Shown in pieces: positions 22,913 through 35,597 of a DNA stretch of 36,423 nt (positions within the stretch are counted from its first letter, which is position 1; every line of letters starts with the position of its first letter). A program made the position numbers and the translations under genes. Origin of the DNA: Gammaproteobacteria bacterium (GTDB taxonomy: Bacteria; Pseudomonadota; Gammaproteobacteria; Steroidobacterales; Woeseiaceae); NCBI GenBank assembly GCA_009937445.1, contig JAACFM010000015.1, positions 1-36,423 of the forward strand, given 5' to 3'. The notes beneath the pieces are model-generated. The model was not told where the DNA came from, did no database searches, and saw nothing but the letters and a program-made list of their open reading frames with translations.

Positions 22913-23647
22913 TCAATCGGACAACAAATCGCTGCACTGCCGCGGGGTATCTGGCCAGTTGTTGAAGGGATTGGGCATCTCGCACGCCGCCTCAAGACAG
23001 CTCATAAATTCGCTTCGCGGCACAACACGCGCTCCCAGGCTCGTCAAATGACTTGAGACCACCTGGCAATCCAGCAGGCAGATATCGTTGGACAGCAAGT
23101 GTCGCGCGATGAATAGCAGCGCCATTTTGGATGCATTGGATTTGCGGCTAAACATCGATTCACCAAAAAACGCCTTGCCGATAATCAGGCCATAAAGGCC
23201 TCCGATGAGTTTTCCGGACTCCCAAACTTCAATCGAGTGTGCCCAGCCTTGTTCATGCAGGTCTTCATAGGCTTGCATCATCAGAGACGTGATCCAGGTC
23301 CCCTGTTCCGAGCGCCGGGGCCCCGCACATTCGCGAACGACGTCTTGAAATGCCGTGTTGATGCGGATTTCAGCCGTTGAATGTCGCAGATCTCGACGCA
23401 AGCGGCGTGATACGTGAAAATCGCCCGGCAGAAAGACGCAGCGCGGGTCAGGCGACCACCATAGCAATGGTTGACCTTCTTCATACCAAGGGAAAATGCC
23501 GTTGCGATAGGCATGCAGTAAGCGCTCTTTTGACAGGTCGCCGCCGGCCGCAAGCAGTCCGTCAGGCTCGGCGAGCGCTCTGGTGACAGGCGGGAAACTC
23601 TCCGGTGGATCTTCCGGACTTAGCCAGGTGACTCGATTGTTGCTCAT
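22913..23647 (-). CDS. aat: Leucyl/phenylalanyl-tRNA--protein transferase
   Basis: A 244-residue enzyme that adds Leu or Phe from aminoacyl-tRNA to proteins with N-terminal Lys or Arg, creating N-degrons for ClpS/ClpAP. Characteristic blocks are GLLAAGGDLS, LLHAYRNGIFPWYEEGQPLLWWSPDPRCV (split here by variable residues), GTWITSLMMQAYEDLHEQGWAHS, GGLYGLIIGKAFFGESMFS and LLDCQVVSSHLTSLGA. Its start overlaps the stop of the upstream FemAB-like gene by four bases (ATGA). No arginyl-tRNA transferase gene (ate/bpt) accompanies it, unlike in pseudomonads. Confidence 0.96.
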   Translation of the reverse strand: MSNNRVTWLSPEDPPESFPPVTRALAEPDGLLAAGGDLSKERLLHAYRNGIFPWYEEGQPLLWWSPDPRCVFLPGDFHVSRRLRRDLRHSTAEIRINTAFQDVVRECAGPRRSEQGTWITSLMMQAYEDLHEQGWAHSIEVWESGKLIGGLYGLIIGKAFFGESMFSRKSNASKMALLFIARHLLSNDICLLDCQVVSSHLTSLGARVVPRSEFMSCLEAACEMPNPFNNWPDTPRQCSDLLSD

Positions 23648-24786
23648 GAATCGTCGACAGGTTCTTTGTATGGCGTGCGGGAATCGATTGCATCCATGTA
23701 TCGATCAACGTGTTTGCCTTCCTCGCCCAGATACTCCTCAATCGCGCTTGAAAACTGCGGGTGTGCGAGCCAATGGGCCGACCACGTCGGCACCGGAGAA
23801 AACCCGCGGCTTATTTTGTGTTCGCCCTGAGTTCCGGGCTCGAACACCTGTTTTCCCGAATCGATGCAGTAGTCGATGCCCTGGTAGTAGCAGGTTTCAA
23901 AGTGCAGCGAATCGTAATGTCCGTCGCTGCCCCAGTAGCGACCGTAAAGATGGGTGTCGCTTTCGAAGAAGACAGCCGCTGCGACAGGTGTGGATCCGAT
24001 TTCCGCAAGAATGATGAGAATACCGTCGGGGAGTTGTTCTGAAAGGCCGCGAAAAAAGAGTTCATTGTAGTAAGGCATGGAACCGCGAATCATAAAAGTG
24101 CGGCATATCAAGCGATAAACGACCGACCACGTGTCAGCGTCAATGTCCTTGCCCCGAATGCGCCGGAATTTGATCCCGCCTTCCTGAACTCGCCGTCGGT
24201 CGCGTCGGGCCTTCTTGCGCTTAGCAGACGTAAAAGTCGCCAGGAAAGCATCGAAACTGGTGTAGCCCTTGTTGTGCCAATGAAACTGGCAGTCTTTGCG
24301 GATCAACATTCCGGCTGCTTCAAGATGTGGCAGGTCTGCCGCCGATGGGAAAAGAACATGGAAAGACGAGCAATCCGTTTCTGCCGCCAGGGTAATCGCT
24401 CCTTGCAACAGGCCCGCCGCCGCCTCTGAGTCGTCCGGGTCACGCAGGAGAAGTTTGGGGCAGGGCGCTGGCGTGAACGGTACGGCCGAAATCAGTTTCG
24501 GGTAATAGCTCAGGCCAGCTTGTTCATAGGCATTTGCCCATGCCCAGTCGAAAACGAATTCGCCCCAGGAATGACTCTTTTCATACAGTGGCATAGCCGC
24601 CCGCAGCTTTCCGCCTTCCGATACGGTCAGATGCCGGGGCGACCATCCGTGCTGCGCGGAAACGCAGCCGGTTTCTTCTGCGAGTTGCAGGAATTCGTGC
24701 TGCAGGAACGGGTACTCATCACGTGCGAGGGCATTCCAGTCATTCCTGGCGATGCTGGCGACACCGTCGTGCACGGTAACCTTCAT
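23644..24786 (-). CDS. FemAB-like/GNAT family protein (DUF482, COG3146)
   Basis: A 380-residue protein of the FemAB-like group (PF04339), annotated variously as GNAT acetyltransferase or peptidoglycan biosynthesis protein; no biochemical function is established. Visible family signatures: early NALARDEYPFLQHEFLQLAEETGC with GWSPRHL; a tandem acyltransferase fold; TSAKRKKARRDRRRVQEGGI in the centre; and C-terminal GRYWGSDGHYDSLHFETCYYQG plus FEPGTQGEHKISRGF. It begins about 50 bases after trxB and overlaps aat, so it is co-transcribed with aat. It might transfer amino acids or acetyl groups; being beside an aminoacyl-tRNA-dependent transferase is suggestive only. Confidence 0.85.
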   Translation of the reverse strand: MKVTVHDGVASIARNDWNALARDEYPFLQHEFLQLAEETGCVSAQHGWSPRHLTVSEGGKLRAAMPLYEKSHSWGEFVFDWAWANAYEQAGLSYYPKLISAVPFTPAPCPKLLLRDPDDSEAAAGLLQGAITLAAETDCSSFHVLFPSAADLPHLEAAGMLIRKDCQFHWHNKGYTSFDAFLATFTSAKRKKARRDRRRVQEGGIKFRRIRGKDIDADTWSVVYRLICRTFMIRGSMPYYNELFFRGLSEQLPDGILIILAEIGSTPVAAAVFFESDTHLYGRYWGSDGHYDSLHFETCYYQGIDYCIDSGKQVFEPGTQGEHKISRGFSPVPTWSAHWLAHPQFSSAIEEYLGEEGKHVDRYMDAIDSRTPYKEPVDDS

Positions 24787-24835
24787 GTGCTCACCTTAGT
24801 ATTCAAGGCTGCTGCGCCATCTGCAGACGGATGAT

Positions 24836-26000
<1,165 letters not shown>

Positions 26001-28316
26001 ATGGCAAGAGCCACGAAAGCAAAGCAACCGGAACCCCGTTTGTCAACGCAGGTGCACAGGTCACTGCGCGAGGGCGCACTGTACGTGTTTGGTGCGCTTG
26101 CGCTAATACTCTGGTTCGCATTATTCACCTATGACACGGCGGACCCGGGGATTTCTCAGACAGGTGGCGATGCGGTGAGCAACGGTGTTGGCCGGGTCGG
26201 CGCCTGGGTTGCCGATCTGCTGTTTACTGGATTTGGCCGGCCAGCCTATCTGTTCACCGTCATGGTGTTTTTCCTCGGCTGGATGCTGTATCGCGAACAA
26301 AAGACCCAGATCGAGTTGACGAAGCTCGACTTCGGTCTTCGCTTGGCTGGCTTTCTAGCGACGTTGGCGACCAGTTGCGCGTTATCGACACTGCATTTTT
26401 CACCGCTCGGTTTTAACGAGACCGCCGGTGGCATCATTGGTCAGGCGCTGGGCGAGTGGCTTGCCGGTGTTATGAAGCTGTTGGGCGCGAGCGTATTACT
26501 GTTTTGTCTTTGGGTTGCATCGCTGTCCCTGTTTCTGGGTATCTCCTGGATCGACGTCATGGACCGGGTCGGACACTGGGCGCTGACTGGATTCGAAAAG
26601 GTACGCTTTAAAATAGGCGAACTGCGCGACAAAGCTGAAGGTCGCCGCAGTGCGGCGGCGCGGCAGGACATCGTAAAAGTCGAGAAGAAACTCAAAGCCA
26701 ATCGCGCCAAACCGAGAATCGAGCCTGTGATGGCAGCGCTGGAGCCAAGCGAACGGGCGGAAAAAGAACGTCAGGTTCCCTTGTTTGATCCGCCAGCAGC
26801 GGGCGAGTTGCCACCATTGTCGTTGCTGGATGACCCGCCTGAGCAAAAAGCCGGGTACTCGAAAGAATCACTGGAGGCGATGTCGCGCCTGGTGGAGTTA
26901 AAACTCAAGGACTTTGGTATCGATGTCGAGGTGAGGTCGGTGTCACCGGGACCGGTGATCACCCGATTCGAGCTTGATCCGGCGCCGGGCGTAAAGGTCA
27001 GTCAAATAGCGAATCTTGCCAAAGATCTTGCGCGCTCCCTGTCTGTGGTCAGTGTCCGTATCGTGGAAGTTATTCCCGGCAAGTCTTTCGTTGGACTGGA
27101 GATCCCCAACGAAAATCGCCAGCTCGTCACACTGGGAGAGATTCTAAAGTCTCGTGCGTATGACGACTGCCCGTCGCCGGTCACGCTGGCGCTTGGAAAG
27201 GATATCGGGGGTCACTCGGTGGTCGCAGACCTCGCCAGAATGCCGCATTTGCTCATCGCCGGTACGACCGGTTCCGGTAAGTCGGTTGGCATCAACGCGA
27301 TGGTACTCAGCATCCTCTACAAGACGCAGCCAGAGCACGTGCGATTGATCATGATCGATCCGAAGATGCTGGAGTTGTCGGTGTACGAGGGTATTCCACA
27401 TCTGCTCGCACCCGTTGTTACGGACATGAAAGAGGCGGCCAATTCACTGCGTTGGTGTGTTGCCGAAATGGATCGACGGTATCGCCTGATGTCGGCATTA
27501 GGCGTTCGTAACATTGGTGGGTACAACCGCAAGGTTCGCGATGCGATCGATGCCGGTGAGCCGCTCAAGGACCCGATATTCAAACCACCCGATCTGTTCG
27601 ATGAAGACAAACCCATTGAACATCCAACTTTACTGCCGTTGCCGTTTATCGTCGTTATTATCGATGAGCTGGCCGATATGATGATGATCGTCGGCAAGAA
27701 GGTGGAAGAACTGATCGCGAGACTCGCGCAGAAAGCGCGGGCATCCGGCATTCACATGATTCTCGCGACGCAACGGCCATCGGTTGATGTCATCACGGGC
27801 CTGATCAAGGCCAATGTACCGACCCGTATTGCGTTTCAGGTTTCCGCGAAAGTTGATTCCCGCACGATTCTTGATCAGATGGGGGCGGAAAATCTGCTCG
27901 GTCACGGCGATATGCTGTACCTGCCACCGGGTACCTCACTCCCTGTGCGCGTCCACGGTGCCTTTGTCGATGATAATGAGGTGCACGCGGTTGTACGCCA
28001 CCTGAAGAAAAGTGGAAGCCCGCGATATATAGATGAAATTTTGGAAGGTCCTTCCGGTCCAACACCAGGACTGACGGGAATCGACAAGCCAGGAGATAGC
28101 GACGATGCTGAGCAGGATGCGCTCTACGATCAGGCTGTTCAAGTCGTTATGGAGACGCGCAAAGCATCGATATCCGGCGTTCAACGCCGATTAAAGATCG
28201 GCTACAACCGTGCTGCCAGAATGGTTGAGGCGATGGAGATCGCGGGATTGGTTGGTCCTTTGCAGTCGAACGGTGCTCGTGAAATTCTTGTGCCGACGCC
28301 GGCAAAAGAGGACTAG
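26001..28316 (+). CDS. ftsK: DNA translocase FtsK
   Basis: A 771-residue septal DNA pump that clears chromosomes from the division site and activates XerCD at dif. Four membrane segments at about 26-45, 78-96, 112-131 and 157-182 anchor it. The linker (200-285) is short compared with E. coli. The motor follows: alpha/beta region with [19 protein letters not shown], Walker A GTTGSGKS (421-428), Walker [13 protein letters not shown], and the [13 protein letters not shown] and [14 protein letters not shown] blocks. The C-terminal winged-helix gamma domain (about 705-765, [23 protein letters not shown]) reads KOPS polarity sites. AGGGAA precedes ATG 26001. Confidence 0.97.
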   Translation: MARATKAKQPEPRLSTQVHRSLREGALYVFGALALILWFALFTYDTADPGISQTGGDAVSNGVGRVGAWVADLLFTGFGRPAYLFTVMVFFLGWMLYREQKTQIELTKLDFGLRLAGFLATLATSCALSTLHFSPLGFNETAGGIIGQALGEWLAGVMKLLGASVLLFCLWVASLSLFLGISWIDVMDRVGHWALTGFEKVRFKIGELRDKAEGRRSAAARQDIVKVEKKLKANRAKPRIEPVMAALEPSERAEKERQVPLFDPPAAGELPPLSLLDDPPEQKAGYSKESLEAMSRLVELKLKDFGIDVEVRSVSPGPVITRFELDPAPGVKVSQIANLAKDLARSLSVVSVRIVEVIPGKSFVGLEIPNENRQLVTLGEILKSRAYDDCPSPVTLALGKDIGGHSVVADLARMPHLLIAGTTGSGKSVGINAMVLSILYKTQPEHVRLIMIDPKMLELSVYEGIPHLLAPVVTDMKEAANSLRWCVAEMDRRYRLMSALGVRNIGGYNRKVRDAIDAGEPLKDPIFKPPDLFDEDKPIEHPTLLPLPFIVVIIDELADMMMIVGKKVEELIARLAQKARASGIHMILATQRPSVDVITGLIKANVPTRIAFQVSAKVDSRTILDQMGAENLLGHGDMLYLPPGTSLPVRVHGAFVDDNEVHAVVRHLKKSGSPRYIDEILEGPSGPTPGLTGIDKPGDSDDAEQDALYDQAVQVVMETRKASISGVQRRLKIGYNRAARMVEAMEIAGLVGPLQSNGAREILVPTPAKED

Positions 28317-28350
28317 TTTTTGTTTCTTCGGGAAGCCAAGGGAAAGGCCA

Positions 28351-29010
28351 GTGATTAAGAAGACGATTTTGTTTACAACGCTCATACTTGCTGCAGGCGG
28401 TGCTAATGCACAAGCGCGGCTCGATGAGCTTGGCGAAAAGCTCGTCAACGACTTCCTGACCAATATCACAACGCTCGAGGGACAATTCGAGCAGTCGCTT
28501 ATCGATGCGCAAGGCGCAATCGTCGAGACCAACAGCGGTACGCTGGAGATTTCGCGACCAACGCGATTCCGCTGGTCATATGCAGAGCCATACGAACAAT
28601 GGCTAATTGCCGATGGCGTCAATATCTGGAGTTACGACCTGGACCTGGAGCAGGTTACGGTCAAGCCTCAGGCGGAAGCGCTTGCGAATACACCCGCACT
28701 GCTGCTGGGTGGTTCTGAAGATGCCCTGGAGCAGTTCGACTTTGGTGGTACAACCGTCGAAACGGTGACGACCTGGGTTCGGCTGGAACCCAAAGACAAG
28801 GACAGCGGATTTAATCGAGTTGAACTCGGTTTTATCGACAGCGAACTGCGCCGCATGGTCTTCTTCGACAATCTGGAGCAGACAACGCTGGTTGCATTGC
28901 ACGACGTGAAGGTCAACGAACCCATTGATTCCGCCCGCTTTGAGTTTACGGTGCCGGATGACGTCGACCTTGTTGGTACGCCGGCTACGGCTGCGATTCT
29001 GGATCCCTAG
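28351..29010 (+). CDS. lolA: Outer-membrane lipoprotein carrier LolA
   Basis: A 219-residue periplasmic chaperone that receives lipoproteins from LolCDE and passes them to LolB. Signal peptide residues 1-20 (VIKKTILFTTLILAAGGANA). LolA fold features: TTLEGQFEQSLIDAQG, SGTLEISRPTRFRWSYAEPY and LIADGVNIWSYDLDLEQVTV, then ALLLGGSEDALEQF. GTG 28351 is chosen because it has a very strong AGGGAAAGG site and starts the signal peptide; earlier in-frame codons lie in the ftsK end. Position between ftsK and rarA is conserved. The murein lipoprotein at 7.4 kb would be a client. Confidence 0.94.
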   Translation: MIKKTILFTTLILAAGGANAQARLDELGEKLVNDFLTNITTLEGQFEQSLIDAQGAIVETNSGTLEISRPTRFRWSYAEPYEQWLIADGVNIWSYDLDLEQVTVKPQAEALANTPALLLGGSEDALEQFDFGGTTVETVTTWVRLEPKDKDSGFNRVELGFIDSELRRMVFFDNLEQTTLVALHDVKVNEPIDSARFEFTVPDDVDLVGTPATAAILDP

Positions 29011-29415
29011 ATGTTGCCACTACGTCACATCCGACGCTGGCAAGTGGCCAGCGTATTATTCCTGTTATTGGTGTTGGCAGCGGCGCTCATGCCAGCTGTT
29101 TGGTTTTGGGGCGACAAGGTTGGCGGGCTTTTATGGTTTGAGAGTGTCGACAAGTGGTTACACGGCGCTACGTTCCTTGCGCTGTCGTTATGGTTCATCG
29201 GGCTGTATGCGAAGAGCGCCTATTGGCGCGTCGGATTGGGATTGCTGATTTTTGGCCTGATCATTGAAGCATGCCAGCGGATGGTGAGTTATCGCACTGC
29301 AGATTTGATCGATGTCGGCGCTGACGCAGCCGGTATAATTCTGGGTCTTGTTATCGGCGCGGCCGGCCTGGGTGGTTGGTGCCTGCGCGTCGAGAAGCGT
29401 TTAACCAAGCACTGA
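29011..29415 (+). CDS. VanZ-like small membrane protein
   Basis: A 134-residue protein with four predicted membrane segments (about 11-31, 47-66, 72-87 and 103-123). It carries the VanZ-family pattern DKWLHGATFLALSLWF and GLIIEACQRMVSYRTADLIDVGADAAG, with conserved His/Glu/Asp within or near membranes. VanZ confers low-level teicoplanin resistance in enterococci, but the role of most homologues is unknown. It begins directly after the lolA stop, with no gap, and ends three bases before the rarA TTG. It is an insertion into the otherwise conserved ftsK-lolA-rarA-serS order. Confidence 0.8.
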   Translation: MLPLRHIRRWQVASVLFLLLVLAAALMPAVWFWGDKVGGLLWFESVDKWLHGATFLALSLWFIGLYAKSAYWRVGLGLLIFGLIIEACQRMVSYRTADLIDVGADAAGIILGLVIGAAGLGGWCLRVEKRLTKH

Positions 29416-29417
29416 TA

Positions 29418-32020
<2,603 letters not shown>

Positions 32021-32027
32021 CCTCTGG

Positions 32028-34790
32028 CTATCCGCCCAACACGCTCGACTTGAGTTCAGCCAGTCCGACTGCCCAGCGATCGACGGACAGTCGATAGTAT
32101 TCTTCCCAATCCTCGCTACCGGGTATGCCGGTCACGGTCACAAGCAGGCGTGACCCCTTGTCCGTTTCTCTGATTACGATCTCGATCGTGATCGGCCCGG
32201 TTGGCAGCGGTCCTTCCTGTATGTCGGGCATTATGACGATGCGCATTCGGCGCGGCGGCATGAAGATATCGATGCGCCCTGTGACAGAATATCCGTCGCG
32301 AAACTTCAGCTCACATTTTCCGCCGATTTGCGGGTTGAATTCCCCCTCTACGGCCAGCCATCGCTTGATTTGATTGATGTCAGTCAAAGCTGCCCAGATT
32401 TCGTTTCTGTCGCGAGACGATTCGAGTTCAGCCGTGTGGTTTCGTGTCACATCATCAACATGTACAGCCGGGTCTGCCACCACTTTCTTCGCCTTCGGGT
32501 CAGGCGCTGACTGTTCGGGGTAGGAGACAATGTGCAGGTCGCGTTGTGGAAACGGAATCGTGACGCCCGCTTCACGGAAGGCCGCGTCGAGTGAGAAATT
32601 GATGTCGCTCATGACCGAGAACCGGCGCTCAATGCGCTGGACGCGGACACGCAATTCGAAATCCAGTGAGCTGTCACCGAATCCCATGAACAACGCCCGG
32701 GGAGCAGGTGCTCGACCGTCAGTGATGACCTCTGGATGTTCTCGTCCGATGGTTTCCAGAATGTCGCGGACTTTCGCTACGTCTGAACCGTAAGCGACAC
32801 CAACTTTAACCAGGAGACGACCATGGGTATCCCTGAGTACCCAGTTGGTCACGCGGCCTGAAACCAGTTCGGAATTGGGAACAAGAACGTTCTGATTGTT
32901 CAGCGTTTCTATTTCAGTTGCACGGATACGGATGCTGCGAACATAGCCTTCAACATCGCCGACCGAAACGAAGTCTCCCGCACGAATAGGTCGTTCGAAC
33001 AAGAGAATCAATCCAGAGACGAAGTTGTTCGCAATAGCCTGAAGCCCGAAGCCCAGCCCCAGTGCGAGTGCGCCACTGATAATCGCAATTCCTGTCAGAT
33101 CTACACTTGCCGCTTTGAGCGAAACAATGATGGCCACGATAAAGGCGATATAGCCAAATAATGTGAGAATCGCATCGCGGGCGCCACGTTCTATGACAAT
33201 GCGTTGTAACCAACGTCGGTCCACCCAGCGTTTGATCCAACCGATAAGGACGACGAGCGCAGCAAACAGGAGGATACCGCCCACAACGTTTTTCGGAACG
33301 AGGGATACTCCGCCGAGATCCCATCCTTCGACGACGGATAATTGCAGCTTGCCGAGCGTTGATCCCGTGTTATCCCAAACGTAAATCAGGTAAACGATGG
33401 CGGCGATCCAGAGAACCAGATCCGCAACCAGTTGCATGAAGCCAATTCCGGTGCCGGTTCCTTTGTCCGAAATGCCCAGCGAGCTTCTCACTTGGGTTGC
33501 CGTTTCTGAATTCTGTTCGAGGAGGTAATTGAATCCGGCGTAAATCGACCAAAGCGCAACCCAGAGGAAAAACAGTACCAGTCCCGTGCGGGTTACGCCT
33601 TGAACAAGATAGCCTGAGAAATTCTGGTAACCCATCAGTACGGCGATGACGGCAACGCCACTGGTTGTTATGGCGGCAACTCGCAGCGCCCTGTACCGAC
33701 CCTGAAGTCCCGGTATGCGACCGAGATAGGTGAGCAGGTAGAGCAACCCGGATGCCAGGAGAAATAACGACGTCGCGCGGCCGTTGACGTAAGGCTGAGA
33801 TATTCTGGTCGCAAGCCAGTGGTCGCCGAGAACAATATAGCTCAGGCAAATAATGAGCGTGATCAGACGCAATCGAAAACGCAGCGGGGCCACGTGATCA
33901 GGAATGAGCCCGCGTACTTCAGCAGACGGCGAGAGTCGCCCGGTTGCCCAGTTGATCACAACGAAGCTCATTCCGAATGCGAAGATTGCTATCGCAGCGC
34001 GTATGACGGTTAAGTCATTTGAGGCGTCAACGATCACAAGGCTTAAGACTGCGTAAAGTGCCACACCCTCCAGCCATAATGGGGCGAACTCGGCCAGCGG
34101 TTTGGGAAACAGGTATTTCATTTGTGCCGGAGCTTTGTCACCGCCGGCGGCTGCATACCATTTCGCAAATCGTTGGCGAATAAGCAATCCCGCGAATGCT
34201 GCGGCGAGACCTGCGATGATCAAATACCATAGAAGATGTGTCGTCGAAACGCCGTCCGCCAATTGCAGATCAAATTGCGCTCGAAACTGCTCGGGCCATT
34301 CTGCTATGCGCTCGGGAAGATCACTGAGCAGATTGACGACATTGCCCGATTGTGCTGACAGAAATTGCTGAGACAGTTGGTTCTGCCGGGCGGAAATTCG
34401 GGAGATTATGCTCTGCCCTTCATCAACCAGGCCCCCACAGCGGGCTTGTCGCGCAATTGCTTCATCGAGCGAGGTACTGATGGATTGCAGCTGAATGAGC
34501 GACTCTGCACTGGCTTCGCCGGCGGGAATCATTCGCAAGGGCTCGAGTCTCTCTTCCAGGCGCGCGCGCGTCACGCCGTTTTGCTGAGCGCAGGCAGACG
34601 CTGCGTTCACGATCAGACTGGTCCTTGAGCGAGCCGCATTCAGCGCTGCGGCGTCAATCGCAGCGTTGGAGAGCAGTGAAGATATTACCTGCAGCTCGTC
34701 GGCGGCCTCAATGTCATTGAATAACGGCTGGTCCTGTCCAAGGGCGGGCAGGGCGATCAGCAGCAAGCAGAGGACAACGGCTTTTTTCAT
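32028..34790 (-). CDS. MscS-type mechanosensitive channel fused to an SRPBCC (AHSA1/START-like) domain
   Basis: A 920-residue membrane protein. Signal peptide 1-18; periplasmic, coiled-coil-prone domain to about 180; around ten membrane segments between 185 and 600. The MscS pore helix region is IAIISGALALGLGFGLQAIA (568-587), followed by NNFVSGLILLFERPIRAGD and the beta-domain GDVEGYVRSIRIRATEIETL and VLVPNSELVSGRVTNW. The cytoplasmic cage ends near 755. A linker then leads to a C-terminal SRPBCC domain at about 784-917 (EIWAALTDINQIKRWL, GGKCELKFRDGYSVTGRI, GIPGSEDWEEYYRLSVDRWAVGLAELK). Such domains bind hydrophobic ligands or chaperones. Start ATG 34790 has only a weak Shine-Dalgarno; an intrinsic terminator lies 13 bases upstream. 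Confidence 0.88.
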   Translation of the reverse strand: MKKAVVLCLLLIALPALGQDQPLFNDIEAADELQVISSLLSNAAIDAAALNAARSRTSLIVNAASACAQQNGVTRARLEERLEPLRMIPAGEASAESLIQLQSISTSLDEAIARQARCGGLVDEGQSIISRISARQNQLSQQFLSAQSGNVVNLLSDLPERIAEWPEQFRAQFDLQLADGVSTTHLLWYLIIAGLAAAFAGLLIRQRFAKWYAAAGGDKAPAQMKYLFPKPLAEFAPLWLEGVALYAVLSLVIVDASNDLTVIRAAIAIFAFGMSFVVINWATGRLSPSAEVRGLIPDHVAPLRFRLRLITLIICLSYIVLGDHWLATRISQPYVNGRATSLFLLASGLLYLLTYLGRIPGLQGRYRALRVAAITTSGVAVIAVLMGYQNFSGYLVQGVTRTGLVLFFLWVALWSIYAGFNYLLEQNSETATQVRSSLGISDKGTGTGIGFMQLVADLVLWIAAIVYLIYVWDNTGSTLGKLQLSVVEGWDLGGVSLVPKNVVGGILLFAALVVLIGWIKRWVDRRWLQRIVIERGARDAILTLFGYIAFIVAIIVSLKAASVDLTGIAIISGALALGLGFGLQAIANNFVSGLILLFERPIRAGDFVSVGDVEGYVRSIRIRATEIETLNNQNVLVPNSELVSGRVTNWVLRDTHGRLLVKVGVAYGSDVAKVRDILETIGREHPEVITDGRAPAPRALFMGFGDSSLDFELRVRVQRIERRFSVMSDINFSLDAAFREAGVTIPFPQRDLHIVSYPEQSAPDPKAKKVVADPAVHVDDVTRNHTAELESSRDRNEIWAALTDINQIKRWLAVEGEFNPQIGGKCELKFRDGYSVTGRIDIFMPPRRMRIVIMPDIQEGPLPTGPITIEIVIRETDKGSRLLVTVTGIPGSEDWEEYYRLSVDRWAVGLAELKSSVLGG

Positions 34791-34799
34791 GGTCTCTAA

Positions 34800-34830
34800 A
34801 ACAAGAAAGGGCCCTCACGGGCCCTTTCTT
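34800..34830 (-). terminator. Intrinsic terminator between the BI-1 gene and the channel gene
   Basis: A perfect 12-bp stem (34803-34814 / 34819-34830, AAGAAAGGGCCC with its complement) and 4-base loop TCAC. On the minus strand TGTTTTAG follows. It lies right after the Bax-inhibitor gene and directly before the channel's ribosome-binding region. Confidence 0.85.
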
Positions 34831-34841
34831 CTGTATGGCGT

Positions 34842-35543
34842 TTAGTCACGATTCATGAATAAGCGCAAGATATAGAAGAACATCATTGCGATCGAGGCAA
34901 ACAATGCCATCGACGCCGCGACATACTTGTCCTGCGGATAGTGGTGCATGATATTTGAGGTGTCATACAAAACCGCAACACCGGCGAAAGCGATCATACC
35001 AACCGAGAACCAGGTTCCCAGGTCAAAGCCGAAAGCCCACGAAGCGACTATTAGCCCTATCGCAACAAAGAAGCCCCAGACCATCACGCCGCGCAAGAAT
35101 GAAAAGTCTTTGCGGGTAATCATTACGGTAGCGATCAATGCGGCGCAGCCAAAGACGGTTACAACGGCGGCGTCTTCAATGATATTCACGCCACGCTGCT
35201 GGCCGTAAACCATGGCCATGCCTAATATTGGCACGAACATCACGGCCCAGAGCACGACAAACGCGGCAAACGCGGCGTACTGGGCAGCCGTTGATTCGAG
35301 CCGATGAGCCACATGGCCGGCACCCCAACTCAAAGCGACAAAGCCAATCATCACCAGCATAGGGCTTTGCATCATCGTTCCGGCAATCGCCCCGGCCACA
35401 CCAGAACTAAACAGGTAATACTCAACTGCGATCAGGGCAAAGATCGCACCTACGACATGCGCGTAGCATTTCCAGATAAATTCAGAACGGTCCTCGACCG
35501 CAAGGCTTGATACAGGTGCCATCGAATTCAGGTTGTCTTGCAT
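34842..35543 (-). CDS. Bax inhibitor-1 family membrane protein (YccA/YbhL-like)
   Basis: A 233-residue protein with seven predicted membrane segments from about residue 28 to the end, and a short cytoplasmic N-terminus (SSLAVEDRSEFIWKCY). The C-terminal segment GVAVLYDTSNIMHHYPQDKYVAASMALFASIAMMFF contains the BI-1 pattern YDT.n with later Asp residues, associated in this family with pH-dependent calcium leak (split here into recognised parts). In E. coli the relative YccA inhibits FtsH; which subgroup this is cannot be fixed. GGAG lies 7-10 bases before the ATG. A TAAAAT about 35-40 bases upstream is a possible -10. The gene ends in a strong terminator. Confidence 0.88.
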   Translation of the reverse strand: MQDNLNSMAPVSSLAVEDRSEFIWKCYAHVVGAIFALIAVEYYLFSSGVAGAIAGTMMQSPMLVMIGFVALSWGAGHVAHRLESTAAQYAAFAAFVVLWAVMFVPILGMAMVYGQQRGVNIIEDAAVVTVFGCAALIATVMITRKDFSFLRGVMVWGFFVAIGLIVASWAFGFDLGTWFSVGMIAFAGVAVLYDTSNIMHHYPQDKYVAASMALFASIAMMFFYILRLFMNRD

Positions 35544-35597
35544 TGTTTGTACTCCAATTAGGAAAGCTGTCTGTCAGATTTTAGCATTATTTTTCGG

